NCBI GenBank assembly: GCA_036346225.1
Contig: JARFIW010000884.1
Coordinates: forward strand, 868,001 to 932,000
Direction of reading: 5' to 3'
Source of the DNA: Platerodrilus igneus
Taxonomy: Eukaryota; Arthropoda; Insecta; Coleoptera; Lycidae
DNA: 64,000 bases
The translations under genes and the position numbers were made by a program. The notes under the pieces were generated by a model, which worked only from the letters and a program-made list of their open reading frames with translations, was not told where the DNA came from and did no database searches. Shown piece after piece: positions 57,725-64,000 of the stretch (positions within the stretch are counted from its first letter, which is position 1; every line of letters starts with the position of its first letter).

Positions 57725-59085
57725 CGCAAATTCTAGTTTACGTAAAAGGTTGGCTGGTGCCTAAAATACATTTATAGTGTATACTTTATCCGAAGTACTC
57801 GGGATTTTGGTAACTAGAATAAATTATTTCTGGAGGGTCTATTATATGGTTGTAAGCGGTGTTGCACTTATAGAAACTCTGGTCGACAGGTGTCAAAGAA
57901 GTAGTTACAGATTCATTGTCTGTGGGAGATTGTACCGAGGTAATTAATTAACAGAAGAAAGTATCATGTTGTGAATGTTTAGTTGTAGATAGTTGAATAG
58001 TAAGAAAATTGAAGAAAACTAGTTACGTACTGATTCAGAATTATTTATAAATTTCTTTTTTAACCCGTAGTAGCACGGTAAGTTAAACTGGGAAATCTAA
58101 AGTGTGTTTACTGTTTATTTTAGGGTTCTTCTATAGGGTGTTATACGAAGGATTTTTCTACCTTACGTTCCTGATCATCGGTGTGATTTAATTATATCAG
58201 GTGGAGGACCAACACCGAGGAGATATAGAATACGGTTCTGGAGGCGGTTTAGAAGGCAGTATTAAACCTATGTTATCGTGAGTAGTCATTAAGATATATA
58301 CAAGGGTGCAGAATAAAACATTGAACGACGATAGTCGAACTTTCATAATTATATTTTCCTGGTGCATGAAATTAATATCAAATTAATTATTAAAATATCT
58401 GTAAGCCTTGTGACTGAAGTCAAATATTAATTAATTGCTGAGTCGAGGTTTTACCAACGTTGCAAATACTAGTTATCCATAGTGCACTTACTGGAAACTT
58501 ACGATATATTATTTTGTTGTATTTATTTTTGCTTCTCAGGTAAACATTAGAAACGGAAAGTCAGACCGTTCTGCCTTCCTTTGGTAAACAGATAATCCCT
58601 AAGGTATTGTGTTCTTATAATAAATTTTGCTTGAAGTATGAACGTGTTGAATGACCACATTTTGGGATTCTGTACTTGCACATAGATACATTGAACTATT
58701 TAATTATTGATAATATATAAAATTCTGGTGAAGAATTGACGTGTTCCTATAATTTATTTGTATGCGAGTTATAAATAAATCGAGGGATGTTTTACACGAG
58801 TAAACATAATAAGACATTGGTTGGTTTAATTGGGTGGTTGAAAGCCAACGATTTAGTTGCGTTTCAGTGGGACAATCGTCCTGACGCCCAGTAATATATT
58901 GTTTCCATTAACACTCTTAACCCCGAGAGACCCACGCCCAAAGGCTCTTGACTAGCTTGGGGACACTTGAAATGTAACTACTCACTGTATGTCCAGTGTA
59001 AAATAAAAACAGTAGTATTATTATTGATAAGAAACGTAATACTTGACGCCCCACTATAACTTGACGCCTAACATCACTACCGCAG
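57725..59085. other. Foreign segment replacing the N-terminal RT part of the LINE
   Basis: LINE similarity stops near 57725 and resumes at about 59086, already past the first reverse transcriptase motifs, so about 1.36 kb was inserted and LINE sequence lost. The segment has no recognised protein. It contains an exon-like piece (after ATATCAG at 58200, open for 26 codons to TGA) and, near its right end, GC-richer leader-like sequence (58860-58960). Origin could be an LTR or another element. No target duplication was found. Confidence 0.45.
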
Positions 59086-60137
59086 CGTCACAACGTGTCA
59101 AAAATATTAACTAGAGTTGTACAAAGACGAATGGAAAAACGAGCTGAAAAAATAGTAGAAGAAGATCAATTTGGGCTTAAGCGAAACAGGGGAACACGGG
59201 AGACTATTTTAGCTCTGAGGGTGATAATAGAGAAAACAAAAAAAAAGGGGGAAGGCGTGTATATAGGGTATGTAGATGTGAAAAAAGCAGTCGACAATGT
59301 AAAATAGAGAAAATGTTCGAAATACTCAAAAAAGATTGAAATGAGTTTTAGGAATAAACGAATAGTGCATAGCTTATACAAAGAGCAAACGGCGGTAATA
59401 GAATTAGAGCAGGAATGTATAGAGAAGTAAATATTAGGAAAGGGGTGAGACGGGGATGTGTCCTATCCCCATTAGTTTTTAAGTTGTACATCGAATAGGC
59501 AATGAATACTGTCAAATGCGGGAAGACATTTGGAATTATTACGCAGGGCCAAAAGATTGATATGCTTAGATTTGCAGATGATATAGCAGTATTAGCAGCT
59601 AGCAAGGAAGAGTTAGAAGTTGCTCTTAATGAAAAGGAAACAGTTCTAGTAAAGAGACACGGTATAAAAATTAACAAAAATAAAACTAAAATACTAATAT
59701 GCGAAGAAGGAGAAAATAAATCAAAAACAAGGATACAAATTGGTAACGAGAATTTACAAGAGGTTAAGGATTTCTGCTACCTAGAAAGCCTAATAACGCG
59801 AGATGGGGAGAGCGCAAAAGATATAAAACAAAGATTAACACACGGTCGTGCTACATTTAACAAGAAAAAGCAACTGCTGTGTTCAAAGACAACAAACAGA
59901 AACAAGGGAAAGATTGCTTAAAACATATCTGTGGAGCACAGCACTGTAGTGTATGGCTGTGAAACCTGGACAGTAGGAGAAGCGGACGGGAAAAAGGTAA
60001 AAGCCTTTGATATGTGGTACTACAGACGTATAGTGAAGATATCATGGACAGACAAATTTAAGAACAAAGAGTTACTAGAAATGGTAGGAGAAGAACGAAA
60101 TATGTGGAAAACAGTAAAAATAGGAGAGATAGGATAA
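59086..60137 (+). pseudogene. LINE reverse transcriptase and C-terminal domain
   Basis: SKILTRVVQRRMEKRAEKIV and EDQFGLKRNRGTRETILALR are RT motifs 2-3 of RTE-like LINEs (the usual QFGFR/K.RGTREAI). YIGYVDVKKAVDNVK is the motif-A region, normally AFD, here AVD. After frameshifts, a GVRQGC-like block is damaged, and DMLRFADDIAVLA carries the intact catalytic FADD (59571-59582). KINKNKTKIL follows. The C-terminus (59931-60137) has YGCETWTVGEADGKK and YYRRIVKISWTDKFKN. At least three frame changes and a stop at 59305-59307 break it. Confidence 0.75.
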
Positions 60138-60510
60138 TAGACACATACTAAGACATGAGGGAATAGTGCGGAATATATTAGAAACATAGATAGGAAAAAA
60201 GAGAAGTAGAGGTAGACCTAGGTTAGACTTATTGCACACAGATAGTGAAAGATGTAGGCTGTATGAATATCAGCGAAACGTGTATGCTGGCTCAGAATAG
60301 AAATCAATGGAGGCACGCCCCCAACCAAGGCCAAGATGGAGAAACTAATGACGAAAAGAAAATAATTGTACTTAAACATGATGATTATTATAAGCAAATA
60401 CAGGTATTGGTTGGGCAATATTCTCGAATAATGTTAATTGTGCGAAAGGATTTACTGGAAAACTATTAATTCGGCAAATGTCTAAGTGCTGGGGGATCTT
60501 GGCAGACACA
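60138..60510 (+). mobile_element. LINE 3' end and terminal hairpin
   Basis: The remaining C-terminal codons (RHEGIVRNI, CMLAQNRNQWRHAPNQ) and the (GAT)-rich tail end in a stem-loop of type GGGGGATCTTGGCAGACACA followed by GCCTGCTTAACCCCC (60492-60528). The same tail is found at 3000-3060. Confidence 0.7.
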
Positions 60511-60544
60511 GCCTGCTTAACCCCCTTCACAAATCACTGAATCT

Positions 60545-60875
60545 CGATTAAATAGGGCATATAATTAGAAAACAATAGAAGGGAAACCAAGCTGTATATA
60601 GACTGTTGTGGGAATTTCAGGGAACTGTGTAGGCTAGCTGAAAATATAAATAAGTGGAGGTACGCGTCCAACCAGTTTCAAGACGGAAAACCTAAAGACG
60701 AAAAAATAAGTGCACTTAAATCTGATGGTTATTATAAACAACTGCAGGTGTTGGTTGTGAAATATTTTCAACTAATGTTGATTATGCAAAAGAATATATT
60801 GGAAAAACTATTAATCGGCAAATGTTCAAGTGCTGAAGGAACTTGAGAGCCACAGGCTGCTTACCCCCTTCACAT
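60545..60875 (+). mobile_element. Second LINE tail, paralogous to 3090-3415
   Basis: Matches 3090-3415 base for base over most of its length (GAATTTCAGGGAACTGTGTA, GGTTGTGAAATAT, AAGTGCTG..GGAACTTG), ending in the same hairpin. Non-coding. Confidence 0.65.
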
Positions 60876-60890
60876 ACCTTACATGTGATT

Positions 60891-61174
60891 TTCCAATGCT
60901 CCACCCGAAGGTATTACATTGGCCAGGAAGCGAGTTTTCTTACCTGAAAAATTTTGAATTTTTCTGAACCCTTACTGTTCTAGGCAAGGTGGGGATTTTT
61001 AACGTGCGTTACAACACTCACACACGGGAGCTCCATTTTACCTCTCATCCGAACGAGGGCGTATTTTTGTGAAAAATGCTCGCCTAACATTTCTCAAGCG
61101 AAGCGTATCGGGATTCGAACCCGGGGCCTTGAACGTAGTAGTCACACGCATACCAACTACGTCACGGAGCCGCC
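60891..61174 (-). mobile_element. tRNA-derived SINE (copy 4, complete head)
   Basis: This is the best tRNA-like head in the family. On the minus strand it reads GGGGCGGCTCCGTGACGTAG, TTGGTATGCGTGTGACTAC and CGGGTTCGAATCCCGATAC, giving clear A- and B-boxes with anticodon-arm-like sequence between. The body matches the other copies. Confidence 0.8.
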
Positions 61175-61190
61175 CCTCTTCACATACCAT

Positions 61191-61440
61191 ACATGTGATT
61201 TTTTCCAATGCTCCACCCGAAAGTACTACATTGGCCAGGAAGCGAGTTTTTTACTGGGAAAAATTTGGAATTTTGCCGAACCTTTGCTGTCCCAAGCAAG
61301 GTAGGAGTCTTTAACGTGCGCGACAACACTCACACACGGGACCTCCATTTTACTTCTCATCCGAACGAGGGTGTATTTTTGTGAAAAATGCTCGCCTAAC
61401 ATTTTCTAAGCGGACCATGTCGGGATTCAAACCCGGGACC
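61191..61440 (-). mobile_element. tRNA-derived SINE (copy 5, head truncated)
   Basis: The body is complete. On the minus strand the B-box region (GGTCCCGGGTTTGAATCCCG) is present, but the A-box part of the head is missing and the sequence passes directly to the LINE tail. Confidence 0.75.
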
Positions 61441-61449
61441 TACCCCCCT

Positions 61450-61990
61450 ACACATATCACAGAATATCGGGGAAATATGGTGTATAATTGTAAAACACTA
61501 GAAGGGGACCGAACTGCATCTTACAAGAAATAACAGAGGCTATGTTGAAATATAGCAAACATAGAAACAAGAAGAAATTTGTTGAATGCATATGTGTGGA
61601 AGCAGCACAGTACGTCTATGGAAAAGCAGGAAAAGCAGACACAATACAAGCCTTCTGGAATGTTATGCTTCAGATGTATGAGGATGATAGCATGGACAGA
61701 CAAAGTTAATAACAAAGAGGTTATAGAAATAGTAGGGGAATAAAGATATCTATCTGTGGAAAACTTAAAAAAATAGGAGAATTAGAAGGGCAGGATACGT
61801 TAGAAGGCATTTTTGGAGAACAGTGCGGGATATATTCCAAGCAGAGATAGGAAAAAGGAGGTAGATGTAGACCTAGATCAGATAGTGATAGATGCAGACT
61901 GTGCAAATTTCAGGGAAATGTGTAGGTTAGTTCAGAATAGGAAACAATGAGGGTACGCGTCTAACCAGTTCCAGGACTGAAGACCTAATG
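61450..61990 (+). mobile_element. Third LINE tail, paralogous to 4040-4560
   Basis: AGGGGACCGAACTGCATCT, TTGTTGAATGCATATGTGTG, CAGATGTATGAGGATG and GGCAG.ATACGTTAGAAGGCA correspond in order to the third unit of the left locus. It ends at the GACTGAAGACCTAATGATG tail. Confidence 0.65.
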
Positions 61991-62409
61991 ATGATGATGA
62001 AGTGTCTCCATTTTTTTAGTACAGTCTCGACACAGCACGAATTTAATATGTGCCAGATAAGTGCCAATATTTCTTAGATTTTCAATTGCTTTTTGTACGG
62101 CATCAAAGACAGATACCTACACTCTTTTTAATTTTCAACAGCATTTTTTTAAAAGTCAGCTTATTCAATCACACAGTTGATGAGAGAATTATTTACACTA
62201 TCTGAATTTACAAAATCAAAGATCGCCACCATACGAAAAAAGTTGACTGTCGCTGTCGAAATGCAAAACGTAGAAAATTTCTGTTGAGGCTATTAAATTG
62301 GCAGAGGCCAATAATATAAAACCACCAAGTTTCATACAATGTAAATGCTAGATGTGAGAGATGCAAATTTTTGTATCCCAATTTTCAGATTTTGTTATAA
62401 TTTGTGAAC

Positions 62410-62580
62410 AGTTGAAGCAAAAAAAAGGTAGAGGTGGACCTAGATCTGGCTATCGCACGTAGATAGTGATAGATGCAGACTGTGCAAATTTTAGGGAAAT
62501 GTGTAGGTTAGTACAGAATAGGAAACAATGAGGGTACGCGTCTAACTAGTTCCAGGACTGAAGACCTAATGATGATGACT
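62410..62580 (+). mobile_element. Fourth, short LINE tail fragment
   Basis: AAAAAAAGGTAGAGGTGGAC to GACTGAAGACCTAATGATG repeats the last ~170 bp of the preceding unit, separated from it by about 420 bp of unrelated AT-rich DNA. It has no counterpart at the left locus. Confidence 0.7.
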
Positions 62581-63848
62581 ATGTAATTTATATGCTGTAC
62601 GTAAAACTATTTAACCTTATTATGGGTTCACATAAAATTCACTTTTATTTTTTTGTTTATTTACATCTGTCTAGCGATAAGAAAGAATAATAATTCATAG
62701 CTATCATAATACAATCGTAGTGTAATCATATCTGTATATCGATAAGAATGGGTGATTGGTAGATACTTGTTAAGTTCAATTACACCCTGTCGAACGGTTT
62801 TTATTTATTTTAAGGTTCCGTATAAACACTCCCGCGCTTTCGTTACAATAGTCCGTAAATACCCTTCATAAGAAACGTCGCTGACTGTGCCTGCTAATTA
62901 AACCTATTAATCTATTTCTTTATAGCACATTCTAAAACGCTGGAAATAAATGCTTATTGACATCCTGTATGTTTTAATTTATACAACTATTATTTTGTGA
63001 ATATATACATTGCTCTTGTAATAGAACAACAGTTTATTTATCAAAAACGTGGCTCTGAGATATTTTATTCTAGCAAATATATCGGATTATCTACAATTGG
63101 TGATTTCTAAAGCATGCATTCGTTCTATTTTTAAACAGAAATACGAGTTTGAATAACATCAAATTCCTTCAAAAGTACTTAATAAGCACAATTGTAATCA
63201 AATTTGCCGGTTTAGTTATCTAACGACGTTGGAAAGTGTTTTAGCAACACATGTTAATAAAATATGGAGATGACTTATCTTTTCGTGGTTTGGAATTTCA
63301 TTCATTTTCAATCCTGTTTTGAGGGTTAACACCGTACTTGTCTTTAGGAGCAATGAACCCATTTTTCGGTTTCACGAACAAAGATGCTGGATGCATTAAT
63401 AAGTTCTGGAACATTGATTCATACTAGCGAGTTTTTCGTTTTAGCTCTTCGGTATAGTCTGATTTGTCCTTACTCACAGGCGCCTTTGGATCTTTACCAT
63501 AACCACTAAAAAGCTGATTATTGTCGTCCGAAATAATTCCATCAAAGGAATTTTCGTTGTGTCTGATACGATAAATGTAACTAAAATGATGGCAACGTGC
63601 AATGCTAAAAGAAAATTGCTGTGAAGATTTTGCCTACTCCTATTCGTATATCTGCTGTTGGCAAGGAAGTAAACCCGATTGCGCCTATGTTCTACCCGTT
63701 TTATGTTTTAGTCTACTACTGTTGGAAAAGAAACAAATCCTAACGCGGTTGAGTCTCCTTCAGGTTTTTTCTTGTTGTAATTGTACTAATTAAGTTTAAC
63801 CTTTACAGTTTTTGAGTTTTTTTTTGTTTCTTATGCGACCTGTTTCAG
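62581..63848. other. Non-coding stretch, possible intron
   Basis: No supported gene. The last part (63790-63848) is T-rich and ends in the acceptor of the candidate exon at 63849. Confidence 0.4.
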
Positions 63849-63921
63849 ACACACTACTACTACGCACGCTGACGGCCGGAGTGCATTCCGACGGTCATCT
63901 GCTGGTGATCAGGAAAGCCAA
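63849..63921 (+). CDS. Candidate internal exon of a host gene
   Basis: A long T-rich tract and ACCTGTTTCAG (acceptor AG at 63847-63848) precede 73 bases that are markedly GC-rich against AT-rich flanks and end at GCCAA followed by GTAAGTAATT, a consensus donor. Two of three frames are open. The likelier one reads TLLLRTLTAGVHSDGHLLVI RKA, entering in phase 1 and leaving in phase 2; the other reads HTTTTHADGRSAFRRSSAGD QESQ. The protein was not recognised. If real, much of the window to the left could be intronic or intergenic DNA of this gene. Confidence 0.5.
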
Positions 63922-64000
63922 GTAAGTAATTTATTTTACAATTACTCATAAACGGTTCTAATTCCTTTTTTTTATTGTGCGTAATACTGGAAAAGAACTC

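Larger units (their letters stand above)
56250..60510 (+). mobile_element. RTE/CFDP2-like LINE, near full length but broken
   Basis: In order: a 5' untranslated region (56250-56639) with the family motif ACGGGAAACCATCACATTAC and CTCTGGGGTAAAAGATTCCG, an APE-type endonuclease (56640-57242), a linker (57276-57614), foreign sequence (about 57725-59085), the reverse transcriptase (from 59086), and the C-terminal domain with tail hairpin (to about 60510). The order matches RTE-like LINEs widespread in insects. Multiple stops, a deletion in the endonuclease, and replacement of the N-terminal reverse transcriptase part make the copy dead. Confidence 0.8.

Noticed and set aside
1..64000. CRISPR arrays, bacterial operons, rRNA operons
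   Set aside because: None seen; the regular arrays here are diverged satellite-like units within transposon arms, and the DNA is clearly eukaryotic.

Overview
This is a eukaryotic, AT-rich, repeat-dominated window. It is probably arthropod, most likely insect. Evidence: decayed insect-type LINEs (an RTE/CFDP2-like element and an R1/Jockey-like element), mariner/Tc1-type and hAT-type DNA transposons, a Ty3/Gypsy-type gag fragment, tRNA-derived SINEs, many (TA)n tracts, and no bacterial-style gene packing. No complete host gene can be supported. The best host signal is one 73-bp exon-like segment with canonical splice sites at the right edge (63849-63921). Two weaker exon candidates lie near 14.1 and 15.1 kb.

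Layout. 1-1433: 5'-truncated Gypsy-type gag/protease relic. 2.4-4.6 kb: an array of RTE LINE 3' tails enclosing two SINEs. 5.5-6.9 kb: nested palindromes and a small terminal-inverted-repeat element carrying a tRNA-like arm. 6.9-16.1 kb: mostly non-coding, with a transposase scrap at 10.3 kb and the weak exon candidates. 16.14-16.37 kb: a truncated SINE. 16777-24426: a Foldback-like element whose long inverted arms are tandem arrays of a roughly 140-bp unit, containing three nested insertions. 26.9-31.5 kb: an antisense R1/Jockey-like LINE with an open ORF1 and a broken ORF2. 33172-35622: a free-standing copy of the 2.0-2.5 kb LTR-like repeat. 37.4-38.5 kb: a tandem duplication. 39.5-41.6 kb: an antisense hAT-like transposase pseudogene. 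41662-45612: a Tc1/mariner-superfamily element with about 275-bp terminal inverted repeats, its transposase split by another copy of the LTR-like repeat. 48362-49619: a decayed mariner. 50.1-51.8 kb: a decayed, unidentified protein-coding relic. 56.2-60.5 kb: a near full-length but broken RTE-like LINE, followed to 62.6 kb by the same LINE-tail/SINE cassette seen at 2.4-4.6 kb.

The most interesting structure is a non-coding family of 2.0-2.5 kb repeats. Four copies are present (17387-19392, 21862-24204, 33172-35622, 42276-44492). Each is flanked by its own 4-bp target-site duplication (CTGA, GTGC, CTAC, GTAT), and the ends read TGTAACAG at one side and TGTTATA at the other. The copies may be solo LTRs or non-autonomous elements of a superfamily with TGT...ACA-like ends. 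A hairpin stem inside them is kept by a paired base change between divergent copies, which hints at selection on nucleic-acid structure. Two copies sit inside the Foldback-like element and one splits a transposase gene, so the nesting gives a relative order of insertion.
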